From NCBI GenBank assembly GCA_023512835.1, contig CM042089.1, positions 52,447,427 to 52,511,426 on the forward strand: a stretch of DNA of 64,000 nucleotides. Reading direction: 5' to 3'. Numbering within the stretch: the first letter of the stretch is position 1; each line of letters starts with the position of its first letter. Below, piece after piece: positions 10,085 through 22,700 of this stretch. Position numbers and translations under genes: made by a program. The notes beneath the pieces are model-generated. The model was not told where the DNA came from and ran no database searches. It saw only the letters and a list, made by a program, of their open reading frames with translations. Source of the DNA: Taxillus chinensis (Eukaryota > Streptophyta > Magnoliopsida > Santalales > Loranthaceae).

Positions 10085-11598
10085 TTAAGATTGTTCGTCC
10101 TCGAACAAGTCTGGGTGCTGCTCACGCATCACGGACTCACGTTCCCATGTCTCCTCCTCAATGCCACGGTGCTGCCACACAGACGCGAACCAAAGGAATA
10201 AGCACGACCACGCAAAAGCTTCTCTCGCCGATCGAGGATACCAGGATAGGGGCCTCAACAACGGACATGTCATCCTCAATGTCTAATGTCCCCCAATCGA
10301 TCACATGAGTGGGGTCAGGGTGATACTTCCGCAACTGGGACACGTGAAACACGTTGTGCACTCGACTCAGCCGCGGTGGTAACGCTAACCGGTAGGCCAC
10401 AGGCCCCACACGATCCAGAATCTCAAAAGGACCAATAAACCGCGGAGATAGCTTGGAACCTCGCCCAAACCGTCGATGTCCACGACGTGGAGAGACACGA
10501 AGGAACACATGATCACCAACAGAAAACTCCAAAGGTCGCCGCCGCTGATCCGCATAAGATTTCGCCGACTCGAGCCGATAACAAACGCCGACGAATCAAC
10601 TTGACCTTCTCGGTAGCCTCTTGAACCAATCGTGGCCCCAAGAGAGCTGCCTCTCCTACCTCAGTCCAACACAAGGGTGAGCGGCACGGCCTCCCATACA
10701 ATGCTTCAAAAGGGGCCATTCCAATGGATGCCTGATAACTGTTATTGTAGGCAAACTCCACCAAAGGAAGGTGAGTTGCCCACGATCCCCCGAAATCTAG
10801 CACACAAGCCCTCAACATGTCCTCCATGGTCTCATTCGTCCTCTCAGTCTGACTGTCAGTCTCAGGGTGAAAGGCTGTACTCAGGTGAAGCTTGGTCCCC
10901 ATAGCCTCCTGTAAACCTGCCCAAAAACGGGAAGTGAACCTCGAATACCGGTCAGAGACAACCGATGATGGTACTCCATGCAGTCTCACAATCTCGTTCA
11001 TGTAGAGCTGACTCAAGGTCCCAATGGAGTCCCGCTCGCGAACAGCAAGGAAATGGGCCGACTTTGTGAGTCGATCCACAATCACCCAAATCATATCCTT
11101 CCTCCCAGTGGTGGGTGGAAGACCAGTCACAAAGTCCATCGCGATGTGGTCCCACTTCCACTCCGCTATGGGCAATGGCTGTAACATGCCCGCCGGCCGC
11201 TGATGTTCTGCCTTCACCTGCTAACACGTGAGGCACCGCGAAACAAAGGCAGCCACATCGCATTTCATCCCAGGCCACCAAAAATGTGTCCGAAGCGCAT
11301 GGTACATCTTCATACCCCCTGGATGCACAACAACTCTAGACTGGTGAAACTCCCTCATCACCTCATCCCTGAGGGAGGAAGCCACTACCAACCGCCCCTG
11401 AAATGACAACTCATGCTCAGGACCCTCTGTCCAGTCCTCAGATAGCTCCCCAGCCTCAATACGGGCACGGAGAACCTCACACTCGATGTCACCCAGCTGT
11501 TCCTCCCGGACGCGCTGGTACAACTCAGGCACAACCACCAAAGGACTCGGGACCGTCCCACCATCACGAACAACGGGCTGCAGCCGCAACATCGCCAA
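10085..11598 (-). pseudogene. Tekay-1 integrase and chromodomain remnant
   Basis: The zinc-binding part (H, H, C, C in MREFHQSRVVVHPGG and FVSRCLTC) ends at a TAG codon at 11221-11223, where relatives have glutamine (CAG). The core follows at 10513-11217 with Asp in AMDFVTGLP, Asp in VVSDRYSRF and Glu in DSQTERTNE. The C-terminal part (10158-10532) has the VGDHVFLRVSP and LSPRFIGPFEILDRVGPVAY phrases. A frameshift near 10230 separates this from a tail, VWQHRGIEEETWERE, that fits the end of a Tekay-type chromodomain. The catalytic residues remain but the frame is broken at least twice. Confidence 0.85.
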
Positions 11599-13309
11599 CC
11601 GCTCTCCATCGCTTCCACTCTCTCACGGCCACCTCAGCTTTCCCTTTCCTGCTCAACGCGTCAGCTACAACATTACCCTTGCCCGGGGTATAGGCAAGAG
11701 TAAAGTCAAAGGTCTGCAAATACTCCACCCATCTCCTTTGCCTCAAATTCAAGTCCTTCTGAGTAAAGATGTACTGAAGGCTCTTGTGATCTGAGAACAC
11801 CACAAACTTTTCCCCCAAGAGGTAGTGCTGCCAACTCTTCAGGGCGAAGATGACAGCCGCCAACTCCAGATCATGAGTAGGATAATTCTGCTCATGAGGC
11901 TTCAGTTGCCTTGACCCATAAGCTACCACATTGTGCTCTTGCATAAGCACACACCCCAAACCAACCTTGGACGCATCACAATACACCTCATACGGAATAT
12001 CCTCCCTAGGCAACCTCAACACAGGTGCAGTGGTCAAACGGGTTTTGAGAGTCTCAAACGCCTGCTGGCACTTGTCCGTCCACTCAAATTTCACTCCTTT
12101 CCTAGTCAACACCGTCATAGGAGCCGCCAAACGGGAGAACCCCTCTACAAAACGGCGATAATAGCCTGCCAAACCAAGAAAGCTACGAATCTCGAAAACA
12201 TTGGTTGGCCTCTCCCATGATGATACCGCCTCAATCTTGGCTGGATCCACTCTAACCCCTTCAGCGGATACTACGTGGCCAAGGAAATGGACCTCTTGCA
12301 TCCAAAACTCGCATTTGCTAAACTTAGCAAACAACCGCTGATCCCTCAAGGTTTGCAACACTGTTGCCAAATGCTCCACATGCTCCCTCTCGGTCTTGGA
12401 ATATACCAAGATATCGTCTATAAACACCACCACGAACGAGTCTAAGTATGGGGCAAAGACTTGGTTCATCAAATGCATAAACACTGCCGGCGCATTAGTG
12501 AGCCCAAAAGGCATCACTATCCACTCGTAGTGCCCATACCTGCACCGAAAGGCCGTCTTAAGGATGTCTTCCTCCCTAACCATCAACTGATGATACCCCG
12601 ACCGTAAATCTATTTTGGAAAACCACTGGGCTCCGCTCAACTGGTCAAATAGGTCATCTATCCGAGGCAACGGATACTTGTTCTTCATAGTCACCAGATT
12701 CAGCTTCCTGTAATCTATACAGAGGCGTAGTGTGCCATCTGCCTTCTTTGCAAAGAGCACCGGAGCACCCCAAGGTGAGGTACTCGGTCTGATATACCCC
12801 TGGCCCACCAACTCCTCGATTTGCCTCTGAAGCTCCCTCAACTCAGCTGGCCCCATACGATACGCTACTTGGGAAATCGGACCCGTCCCCGGCACCAACT
12901 CAATGGTGAACTCCACACTCCTCTTAGGTGGCAAACTCCTCAACTCTTCAGGAAAAACATCCTGAAATTGGTCCACAACAGCGGGCCACACCCTCTTTTC
13001 CACCTTCCCCTCCTCAGCAAAGGTTAGGGCTGCCAACCTGTGGGTAATGGCACCCCACTGGTCCAACACTGGCCCGGCCCGACTCGCCTCACAGTCCCAC
13101 TCCCCCTGCAGGGTGCAAGAGGTCCCTGCAGGTGTCACGAAGGATACCCGCTGCCGATAACAGTTTATCTTGGCCTGGAAAGCCATAAGCCAATCCATAC
13201 CCAAGATCAGGTCAAACGTCCTCAAAGGCATTACATGCAAGTCAAAACTCAACTCCACCTCTCCTATGGTTAACACACAGTCACGGCAAACACGCCACAC
13301 TTCAATCAT
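11564..13309 (-). pseudogene. pol: Tekay-1 protease C-terminus, RT and RNase H
   Basis: A 581-codon open stretch. It opens with the second half of the protease ([11 protein letters not shown]). RT follows with [11 protein letters not shown], the first catalytic Asp in [25 protein letters not shown] and the catalytic pair in FIDDILVYS (about 12410-12425). RNase H has Asp in [10 protein letters not shown], Glu in DLELAAV, Asp in FSDHKSLQY and the DALSRK end. All RT and RNase H catalytic residues are present. The part upstream is one base out of frame (near 13312, relative to the second copy at 44380), so protease and RT are uncoupled. Confidence 0.9.
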
Positions 13310-14876
13310 ACCCCCACTGGAGACTCAACAACTAGGGGCTTTGTTGCCTCCACACAAGCTAACCCCAAGCTATCTATCACAAGCTCAGCAACAAACGAAC
13401 ACGATGCACCCGTATCGAAAAGAACAGAAGCTAATGTACGAGAGATCAAAAGGGTACCTCTAACCACCGATGGTCCTGCTCCACCCTCAGCTGGTGGGGG
13501 TGGTAGCTCAGCCTCCTCCGGGTACATCGCCTCCAGCGCAAACACCCTCCCTTGGCCCGTGCCACTGGTCAGCTCACTCACTGGGCGCTTCCCGCCAAGG
13601 CTGCCTCCAGCTTCAGTCTGCTACCGCTCCGGCCTCCCTTGGGGTCGGGTCTAATTCGATCCTGCCTGACTAGCCGGCCACTGACGAGCTGGTCTCTCTG
13701 CTGGTGCACGGAAACTGGCATCACTCCTTGTGCTGGATGTCATGCCTCCAACTCCCCTGTTGCCACTCCGGCAAACCCGGCTCAGATGGCCCTCTCGTCC
13801 ACAACTATGGCATTTCCAGTCCCTCTTTGGACACTCCTTCCTCAAGTGGCCTTGCTCCCCACAGCAGTGACAACCGCTGGGGAGACCTCCTGCTGGACCA
13901 CCCTGTCTGCCACCGCCAAAGCTAGACCTCCCTTGGGTTCATCGTCTGTCCCCTGCTGCGGAAGGAACTGCTATCTCTCTCCTCAGTCTTAGGCCTCTTG
14001 GACCCCGAATCGCGTTCAGACCCACCTTGCAACTGGCGACCCTGATGGACCTGCCTCCCATCCTCCAGCTCCCTCTCAGCTATACATGTTGTCTCAACAA
14101 CCTCAGCATAGGTCCTCAAACGTAGAATCGCCACCCTCTGCCTAAGGGCTGGCCTAAGACCCAGAGTGAACTTGTGGGCCTTCAGGTCCTCCTTTGCCAC
14201 TGTCTCGGGGGCAAACCTACTCAAGCTCCGGAACTCCCGCTCATACTCGGGCACCGTCTTTGATCCTTGCTTCAGGCAGCCAAATTCCTCTCTCTTCTGC
14301 CATCTCAAAGATTTCGGGAAGAACTCATCATGGAAGAGTTGTAGAAACTCCTCCCAAAGCATGAACTGCACCGCACGGCTCCCCGCGACACTCAACCACC
14401 ACTCCAGAGCATCCCCTTCCAGCTGCCGAATGGCCAGTCTCACCTTATCCTCTTCCCGGGGTAGGAGAAAGGAAAACAAATGCTCGATCTGCCTCAGCCA
14501 GTGCTCAGCTAACACTGGGTCCTCCTCCCCTTTAAATCGTGGAGGTTGTTCCTTTCGGAACCGTGTCACCACATCATCCTCTGCACGAGTCGGTATACCA
14601 CGCGGAGAACCCTCACGCTCCCGGGGTAGCTCCCCCGCTGGTGGTGGCGGTGGGGGTGGCACCACCTGCTGTGCCGCCATCTCACGGCGCACCTCCTCCC
14701 GGACTTCTTGCCGGATACCCTCCCTCAGCTCTTGGACTTCCAACCGGATGCCTTCTCAGCTGCGCCAAAGAATAACGGTCATGTCCTCCAACGGACTGTC
14801 CCGCACCCGGGCCCTCATGGGTAGATGACTCATCAGCCACTACCCCGGACGCACGCGTCACTCTCCTCGGTGGCAT
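13306..14876 (-). pseudogene. gag: Tekay-1 gag and protease N-terminus
   Basis: Gag begins at the ATG at 14876 (MPPRRVTRASG), the same start as in the second Tekay copy. A frameshift near 14750 is followed by an open capsid segment (13922-14743). It has an Arg/Glu-rich helix, a Pro run and the retrotransposon gag core (EHWLRQIEHLFSF, ALEWWLSVAGS, FFPKSLRWQKREEF). The zinc knuckle CHSCGREGHLSRVC lies at 13651-13845. The protease active site FDTGASCSF is at about 13405-13425, and the frame ends at 13306. Interruptions between these blocks make it a pseudogene. Confidence 0.85.
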
Positions 14877-15289
14877 TCTTACTACATGAAGTAAGAAGCA
14901 CAAACGTCAGAACGCGTTCGACTACTAACAAGTTGACTACCTCTACCCCATTATCAAGTCAAGCAGTACATGACATCACACACATTTTAACCATTGCATC
15001 AATCAATATCGCACACAGCACAGTCCACATTGTAGTCATACCCAAGGCATTCCAAGAATATTCAGAGTTGCACAGTTCACATATAATCATGTTATTCACA
15101 TCCTTCACACATGACAACAAATGCAACTAGTGCCCTAATGCCAATGCATGCAAATCCTACCTCAGGTCTGGACTACCCCAAATACACCTTAGAGGCTCCA
15201 AGAGGACCGTGTTGATCAGGCACGTCCCTCCAGGTTCCTCCAAAGGACTCAGGATAACTAGATCCGCCCACTACCCTAGGCCAACTAGA
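14877..15289 (-). other. Tekay-1 untranslated leader
   Basis: About 410 bases between the primer site and the gag start. No ORF or repeat stands out. The equivalent leader of Tekay-2 (45941-46404) is similar. Confidence 0.7.
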
Positions 15290-15305
15290 CCATACTATGA
15301 TACCA
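15290..15305 (-). other. primer binding site of Tekay-1
   Basis: TGGTATCATAGTATGG on the minus strand, three bases from the LTR. It is an initiator-Met-like primer site with some divergence; the second copy reads TGGTATCAAAGCATGG. Confidence 0.82.
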
Positions 15306-15308
15306 TAT

Positions 15309-16996
15309 TGTCACGCCCCGGATTTCCAACCCGAGGAGACCGGAACGTGACCCTCCCTTTACCCAAGTTGGATAGACGGGTTAGAATATAACATACACCT
15401 CACACTTTATATTAAGAGAACAATCTTATATTTATTGAGTCCAAACATAGCAAATACGTCCAAAACATAATTTTATTATATTGAACTCCACATTACAATA
15501 TCTCCCCACTGGGGTTACAAAGCTTACATAAAGAAAAGCAGTATAACTCGAATAATAATAAGCAAGCCAACAAGCAGGACTTCCACCTTGGTGTTCCCAC
15601 CTAACGCCTGTAGGTTCCTGTAAAGAAAACAACATGGTAGGAGGGGTGAGCAACCACAGCTCAGTAGGGATCATGTCTCCCCAACCCATCCCATGCACCT
15701 AATATCTACATGCCTTGTGTACAAGTGCTGTGTCGTGATACAATTATTCCACCAGATATAATTACAGGCTATAACAGCAAATACAATCATACACAGGCTG
15801 GTACATAAACACTCCCGAGCTTCCACAGCCACCGGGTTCCAAGAACACAGCACACATAGCCACACTTAGTCACACAGACATAACATTAGACACTTACATG
15901 CAAAGCCTCACAGGTATAAAACCAAACAATTGGTGTACATAAATTCACAGGCTCATGAACCCAGCCGCACAGGCATTTTGTCAAACATGTAGCAGGCATG
16001 TCACACAGGCATTTTATCGAATACTTTTCATGCATCACACGAACACCAGAAACATACCACAATCGCCATTGAAGGCCAACATCCATATAGGAGATCACAC
16101 CTATATGGATTACATATATATATAAACAGGTTTAACTCCATAATCTGCCCTAGAACCCTAGGACAGAGGAGGATTTAGGAAGAACAGAACCCCTACCTTG
16201 TGTGTTCTCCTGCTCCCGCTTCCACGCAAGACTCCGACCACCCACGCAAGACGCTCCGACAGCCACCAGAAGCTCTCCTTCCCTCTCTCTCTCTCTCTCT
16301 GCGACGACTGGTGGAGCAACAAACCCTAACCCTAAAATAGAGGGGCTTCTCCTCCTTATATAGACAACACAACATCAAAACGACATAGTTTTGATTAAGT
16401 GAATCCCAGCATCAAAACGACGTAGTTTTGATGGAACAAGCTATGACCTTCCCACATCCATACACACCAAAATATTCACAATTCCAACATGGTCCTTTGA
16501 GAAAAGATGATTAGAATGACAAAACCAAGGTAACCATGCAAAAACATGCCTGCACGCCAATTTGCACGCCAATTCCCCAATTGGCGTGCAGCTCTAAATG
16601 CACTCAAACTTCACCACAAGCCTCCTTGCATCTTGTGGAGGCCTAAGAAGCAAAAATATGCTTGCACGTGAAATGGGTGAATTCATGTGCAGCTCCAAAT
16701 GCTCTGAAATTTCTGTGGTAGATAGAGGACCTCATTCCAAGAAACTTTTGTTCTTGCACGCCAATTGTTTGAGGCCATCTACTAGGTCAAAATAGCTCTC
16801 CAAAACCTGGCAAAACAGCCTAAAAGCGCTTGTATATGCATAGCATCTTCCTAGGGCATAAAGGTACATTACCACTTGTCACCTGCACCTCCCAAAAGTC
16901 CCCTCTTGGGCTCATCTCTTACCTTAAACTAGTGCACTAACCTCCAAGGTGTTTGTGGTTAACTTCTTACACACAGTTTACACACGGGTCATTACA
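15309..16996 (-). repeat. 5' LTR of Tekay-1
   Basis: 1,688 bp, nearly identical to 7950-9744 apart from scattered substitutions and the missing repeat units. Its TATA (TATATAAGGA, minus) is at 16353-16362, with palindromes at about 16375-16435. This LTR would drive the element's transcription. Confidence 0.92.
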
Positions 16997-17001
16997 TTGT
17001 A
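16997..17001. other. target-site duplication of Tekay-1, right
   Basis: ttgta, matching 7945-7949. Confidence 0.9.
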
Positions 17002-17879
17002 AATCATCTTAAGTGGGAGAATCTGATCTGAGTTCTGAAAAGAGCTATAGCCATTGCTAAAAGATTGGATTGTCTTTGGCAAGGAGTGATTTTGGGTAGC
17101 AAACGCCGAAGTCTTTGGAGGCTGGAGTTCTGGTTCATCTTGGGGTCTTCCTTTATTGTCCTGGTACTGTAATCATGTTCTTTCTTGTAATTGTTATTGC
17201 TTTTGTCATGATTATGGAGTAGTTTTGTCAGTCTAGGGGAGCAATGTAGCCCCCAATAAATTGTATTCAGTTTGGTTATGGTTGTTCAAAAAAATAGAAT
17301 TCAGTTCTTGTTTAATTCACTTACTTGAATGGAAATGCCTAGTTTATGCATAATTAGGTAATCTTAGCCCTTGTCTAGGGTGGAACACTAGTGAATTAGA
17401 TTTAATATTGCATGATGGACCAAGTTTGCAACTATTAGATTGTTTATCTACCTTGATCACTTTTATTCACATGGACCAAATGGGATAAAAGCCTTAAATC
17501 TATCGTAGCATGGACTAAATGTAAGATAGGTAGGAGATAATTAACATGAACATGAACTAGAACATAAATCAAGAACAAGAGCCATAACCAGACTATTACA
17601 ATCGATTGGGTGGTAAACATTGTGACCCTAGATCCATAATCACTGAAATTTCTATACCAATAGCTTGCCAACATTCTGATTTAATCATTTTTTGTTCAAA
17701 CTATTTGTACAACAAAAATCAATTATCCAGACATAAAATCAACTTGTTAGCTTAGTGCTTGCTGCTTAACAGCATTAGCTACCTCCCTGTGGGTTTGACA
17801 ACCGGAGTCTTAATACTCCATTTTATTACTTGACCAGTGCACTTGCTACAAAACCTATAGATATAATTTATACGGGTCA
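17002..17879 (+). repeat. Athila 5' LTR, right part
   Basis: Continuation of the LTR begun at 7308. It ends TACGGGTCA just before the primer site. It holds a possible polyadenylation signal (AATAAA near 17256). Without the Tekay insertion the LTR would be about 1.5 kb. There is no coding content. Confidence 0.78.
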
Positions 17880-17885
17880 AGTTTT

Positions 17886-17903
17886 TGGCGCCGTTGCCGG
17901 GGA
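17886..17903 (+). other. Athila primer binding site (tRNA-Asp)
   Basis: TGGCGCCGTTGCCGGGGA. It is the exact complement of the 3' end of plant tRNA-Asp including CCA, the primer typical of Athila elements. Confidence 0.93.
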
Positions 17904-18060
17904 GGCAAGCCAAACGTTGTTAGGATTAAGTGACATTAGGTGCTTAAGTTTATTTGTGATCTGGATTTTTACTTTCTTGTAATTTTGATAGTACGGTGTT
18001 ACCTGGTATTTCTTTGTTTTTGTTACTTTGCAGGAGGTGTTTGAGAAAATTCCTCTGTGT

Positions 18061-19791
18061 ATGCGTCACACCAGGGATGAGTTATTACCATACGATCCCG
18101 AAATCGAACGGACATTGCGAGAGCAGCGAAGGGCTCAGAGGGTTTTAGCTGCAGCTGAACAGCAATTGGAAGGCTTACATACCTTGTGTGAAGAAATCAT
18201 GGCTAAAAATAGAGCAAGAGAAAATCAGGGACACAACGGCCAAGGAGGTTATCAGCTGAGGACCTTCATGGATTATGCTAGACCTGTACTATCGGATGAG
18301 TATTCAGGCATTAGAAGGGTGCCGGTCCAAGAAAATAACTTCGAGCTAAAGCCTGCGCTACTGCAAATGGTTGGGCAAGATGCATTCCAAGGCTTGGCAC
18401 TAGATGATCCACACAACCATCTAGCACGAGTCTTGCAAATTTGCGACACCATCAAAATCAATGGAGTCTCGGATGACGCCATTAAGCTGCGACTCTTCCC
18501 ATTTTCACTGAAGGACCGAGCTCTTGGTTGGTTCCAGGCCCTACCTGCTGGTAGCATACACACATGGGACCAAATGGTGGAGAAGTTTCTCTCCAAGTAC
18601 TTTCCACCAACAAGAGTTATTCATTTAAGGAGCCAAATAAATCAATTCACCCAGCATGGTGATGAATCGCTATACGAGACTTGGGAGCGATTCGAAGACT
18701 TGGTTAGGAGGTGTCCTAATCATGGCAGGCCAGAATGGTTACAAGTCGAATCTTTTTATGCAGGTCTGCACGCAAATACAAGGAGCATGATAGATGCAGC
18801 CGCTGGAGGAGCATTCATGATGATGGAGCCTTCTGCAGTAGTGGAGCTTATAGAGCGAATGGCGTTGTCCAACTGCCAATGGTCCAATGACAGACGTCCT
18901 AGAGCTGAGCCGGTGGCTATGGTATCTAATTCATCAAATTCAACTCAGTTCAATGAGTTGACAAGGAAGATGGAGTTACTGACAGAGCAAATGTCAGTGA
19001 TGGCTGTTCGCATGGAGGGCAGAACTGAACAACCCAAGGCAGTTACTGAAGACGCTGCTGCATCCCAGCTATACGAAGAAGCCCAATATGTTGGGAATCG
19101 AGGTGGAGGATTCCAGAGACAATTTCAGAATCCAAATCAGTACGAGAATCTTCCTCAGCCCAATAACTTCCAAAATCAGGGAGGACCTCAACATTTTCAA
19201 CAACAGCCCTACTTATGGCAAAGGCAGAATAAGGTCCCTGCTACTAGAGCAGCACAGTATGGAGAACATTCTCAGCCACAACTTCCTCCTGGGTTCCAGA
19301 AGATGCCTCAACAGAAGGAGGAAGACAAAGAGAAGGCAAAGGATGAAGAGATGCGGAACTTCTTTTATCAATTTGCTAAGCAAGCAACTGACAGAATGAG
19401 TAAGGGGGAGACGAGGATTGAGTCCCTTACCACTTCTGTCCAGGATCTTGGAGCTGCTATGAAGAATATAGAGCAGCAGATTGGCCAGCTAGCAAATGCA
19501 GTTAGGCCATCTTCATCAAATACTTTTCCCAGCAATACGGAGGTCAACCCAAGGGAGCAATGCAAAGCTATAATGCTTAGAAGTGGGAAAGAACTACCAG
19601 CTGGAGAGAAGAAAATTGAGCCAAACAAGGAGGAGTCGAACAGCATGCCCAGGAGGAAGCTAAAGAAGGAAATGCTGAGCAGCGTAAGGACCAGAAGGAA
19701 AAGGTTGGGAGTAGTCAACCAACAGCCCGTCAGCCTGAAGTTAGCTCTCCCATTCCGTATAAACCTCCTATGCTGTATCCTCAAAGGCTAA
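18061..19791 (+). CDS. gag: Athila gag
   Basis: Capsid-type gag of the Athila element. I take the ATG at 18061 (MRHTRDELL) as the start; the frame is open a little further upstream but without an ATG. An Arg/Gln/Glu-rich helix is followed by the Athila gag core: [57 protein letters not shown] and [15 protein letters not shown]. The C-terminal half is Gln/Asn/Pro-rich with a predicted helix near the end and no CCHC knuckle. The last 50 or so codons are out of frame with the family sequence: around 19640 the expected continuation moves to the frame that becomes pol. Athila gag-pol is normally one ORF, so this is probably a decay frameshift. Confidence 0.88.
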   Translation: MRHTRDELLPYDPEIERTLREQRRAQRVLAAAEQQLEGLHTLCEEIMAKNRARENQGHNGQGGYQLRTFMDYARPVLSDEYSGIRRVPVQENNFELKPALLQMVGQDAFQGLALDDPHNHLARVLQICDTIKINGVSDDAIKLRLFPFSLKDRALGWFQALPAGSIHTWDQMVEKFLSKYFPPTRVIHLRSQINQFTQHGDESLYETWERFEDLVRRCPNHGRPEWLQVESFYAGLHANTRSMIDAAAGGAFMMMEPSAVVELIERMALSNCQWSNDRRPRAEPVAMVSNSSNSTQFNELTRKMELLTEQMSVMAVRMEGRTEQPKAVTEDAAASQLYEEAQYVGNRGGGFQRQFQNPNQYENLPQPNNFQNQGGPQHFQQQPYLWQRQNKVPATRAAQYGEHSQPQLPPGFQKMPQQKEEDKEKAKDEEMRNFFYQFAKQATDRMSKGETRIESLTTSVQDLGAAMKNIEQQIGQLANAVRPSSSNTFPSNTEVNPREQCKAIMLRSGKELPAGEKKIEPNKEESNSMPRRKLKKEMLSSVRTRRKRLGVVNQQPVSLKLALPFRINLLCCILKG

Positions 19792-22700
19792 GGAAAAAGA
19801 AGTTAGATGCTCAATTCCAGAAATTTTTAGATGTATTCAAGAAGCTGGAGGTGAACAGCCCATTCATAGAAGCTTTGGAACAGATGCCTGGTTATGTCAA
19901 ATTTTTAAAGGATCTGCTGTCCAAGAGGAGAAGCTACACTGATTGTGAGTTAGTGGCTCTCACAAATGACATCAGTGCAGTGGTGCAGCACAAGCTACCA
20001 CCCAAGCTTAAAGATCCGGGTAGTTTCACTCTGACCTGCACCATTGGCACCTCGCAAATGGAACAAGCCCTATGTGACTTAGGGGCGAGTATAAATCTGA
20101 TGCCAATGTCCATCTATCGGCGACTGGGCTTGACTGGAATAAAGCCCACTTCCATATCTTCACAATTTGCTGATCGCTCGATAGGAAATCCGGCGGGCAT
20201 CATTGAAGATGTTTTAATCAAGGTGGATCGCTTTATCTTCCCAGTGGACTTTGTTGTTTTGGAAATGGAGGAAGATAAAGGAGTCCAATTGATTCTTGGA
20301 AGGCCATTCCTGAGTACCGGAAGGGCCTTGATCGATGTAAACTCAGGGGAGTTGACATTGCGTGTGGATGAAGATGCAGTGGTGTTCAACATGGAGCGTT
20401 CGATGCACAAGGTGAATGATCATTCCAGCTGCTATTGGATTCATCAGATTGATGAATTCGTGGACAGCTACTTCAAAGAAAGCTTGATCACTGAAAGCTT
20501 GGATCACGAATTGCAGCAGGTGGATTTTGCTGAGGCGGAACCGGAAGAGACTTATGAAGTGTTGGAAGATCAAGCTAAGCAGCAGCCTCCCTCAACTGAA
20601 TCCTCAGCAATCACGGAACCCTTGCCAGTTCTAAAGCAACTCCCAGAACATCTGAGGTACAAGTTTTTGGATACACAAGGGCGTTACCCTGTGATAGTAG
20701 CTGCATCCTTAACAGTAGAAGAAACCAGACAGCTACTAGAAGTCTTACGGGAGCATAAGCAGGCCCTGGGGTGGTCTCTGGATGATATAAAAGGTATAAG
20801 TCCAGCGGTCTGCATGCACAAGATACTGATGGAGGAGTCTTATACTCCTACTGTAGAGCGCCAATGCAGGCTCAATCCTGCAATGAAGGAAGTCGTTGGC
20901 AAGGAGATTCTGAAGTGGAGGAAAGCGGGCATCATATATGCCATTTCAGATAGCTCCTGGGTTAGTCCAGTGCAAGTGGTTCCCAAGAAGGGCGGCATGA
21001 CAGTGATACGCAATGAGAAGAACGAGCTCATTCCATCCCGCACAGTGACCGGGTGGCGCGTGTGCATCGACTACCGCAAGTTGAATAAAGCCACTCGTAA
21101 GGACCACTTTCCGTTACCTTTCATTGATCAAATGCTAGATCGGTTAGCTGGCTACCTGTATTATTGTTTTCTGGAAGGTTATTCCGGATACAACCAAATA
21201 GCAGTTGCCCCGGAGGATCAAGAGAAGACTACATTCACGTGCCCTTTTGGCACGTATGCTTTCAGGCGTATGCCATTTGGTCTCTGCAACACACCTGCTA
21301 CTTTCGAGAGGAGTATGATGGCAATCTTTCAAGGGTTAGTGGAGGACATTATGGAAGTCTTTATGGATAACTTCTCGGTATTTGGTTCCTCTTTTTCCAT
21401 CTGCCTCAGAAATCTGGAAACCGTGTTGATCCGATGCAAGGAAAAGGACCTGGTCTTGAACTGGGAGAAGTGTCACTTCATGGTCATGGAAGGAGTCGTC
21501 CTTGGGCATAGAGTGTCCGCAGCTGGGTTGGAAGTAGATAGAGCAAAGATCTCCACCATTGAAAGTCTACCTCCTCCCACCAATGTGAAAGGCATCCGGA
21601 GCTTTCTGGGTCATGCAGGGTTTTATCGGCGGTTCATCAAAGATTTCTCAAAAATTGCCAAGCCCCTAAGCATGCTTTTAGAGAAGGATGTTCCTTTCGT
21701 ATTTTCTGAAGACTGCCTTCAGGCCTTTACAGTGCTTAAAGAGAAGCTCAGTTCAGCACCGGTGATAGTAGCTCCGGACTGGTCGCAACCCTTTGAGCTG
21801 ATGTGTGATGCGAGTGACTTTGCAGTCGGAGCGGTGCTTGGGCAGAAATGGGATAAGGTTTTTAGGGCAATATATTATGCCAGTCGCACACTCAATGAGG
21901 CCCAGCTCAATTACACCACTACAGAGAAGGAGTTACTTGCTGTGGTGTTTGCTTGTGAAAAGTTTCGGTCATATCTTTTGGGCACTAAGGTCATTGTTTA
22001 CACCAACCATGTTGCCTTGAGATACTTGTTCAGCAAGAAGGATGCAAAACCCAGGTTGATCAGATGGGTTTTGTTACTCCAAGAGTTTGATCTGGAGATT
22101 AAAGACTTGAAGGGGACTTCCAACACTGTGGCAGACCATTTGTCAAGGCTGGAGCTAGGGGAAGGTAGTACTCAAGGTGCTACTATTTCTGACACCTTCC
22201 CTGATGAGCAGCTCTTTGTAGCTGAAGCAAAGATGCCATGGTTTGCTGATATAGTGAACTACCATGCATGTGACTATGTACCTACCGAGTTCACTTATCA
22301 GGAAAAGAAGAGGTTCCTCTTTAATGCAAGAAGATACATTTGGGATGAGCCTGTCCTATACAGGCAATGTGCTTATCAGATCATCAGAAAATGTGTGCCA
22401 GAAGAGGAAGTGGGCAGCATACTAAAGCATTGTCATTCATCTGACTATGCTGGCCATTTAGGAGTGCAAAGAATGGTGGCAAAGATCCTACAAAGCGGGT
22501 TTTACTGGCCAACCATATTCAAGGACACATACACCTTTGTTAAGTTATGTGATCAGTGTCAAAGAACAGGAGGAATTGCAAGGAAGCAAGAGATGCCCCA
22601 AACTGGCATTGTGCCAGTAGAACTTTTTGACATATGGGGAATCGATTTCATGGGACCTTTCCCACCATCAGATGGATTTTCTTACATCCTTCTGGCTATT

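Larger units (their letters stand above)
7950..16996 (-). mobile_element. complete Tekay/Del-type Ty3 chromovirus (Tekay-1)
   Basis: A 9,047-bp minus-strand element with two LTRs (TGTCACGCCCCGG...GTCATTACA on the plus strand), a 5-bp target duplication (ttgta), an initiator-Met-like primer site beside the right LTR and a polypurine tract beside the left one. The interior encodes gag with a CCHC knuckle, protease, RT, RNase H, integrase and a chromodomain remnant, the Tekay/Del order. Reading frames carry a few indels and a nonsense codon, but the structure is complete. It interrupts the Athila 5' LTR and is therefore younger than it. Confidence 0.93.

Noticed and set aside
10085..10308. Plus-strand ORFs inside the Tekay interior
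   Set aside because: They overlap minus-strand integrase and chromodomain code and show no domain of their own. The same holds for the other plus-strand ORFs at 10600-14800 and 42300-45950.
18010..18034. Splice acceptor (TTTTTGTTACTTTGCAG) in the Athila leader
   Set aside because: The acceptor-like sequence is real, but no convincing donor is visible downstream of the LTR promoter, so no intron is called.
19600..19800. Programmed ribosomal frameshift between Athila gag and pol
   Set aside because: Athila gag-pol is normally a single frame and I see no slippery site with a following structure; a decay indel near 19640 explains it more simply.
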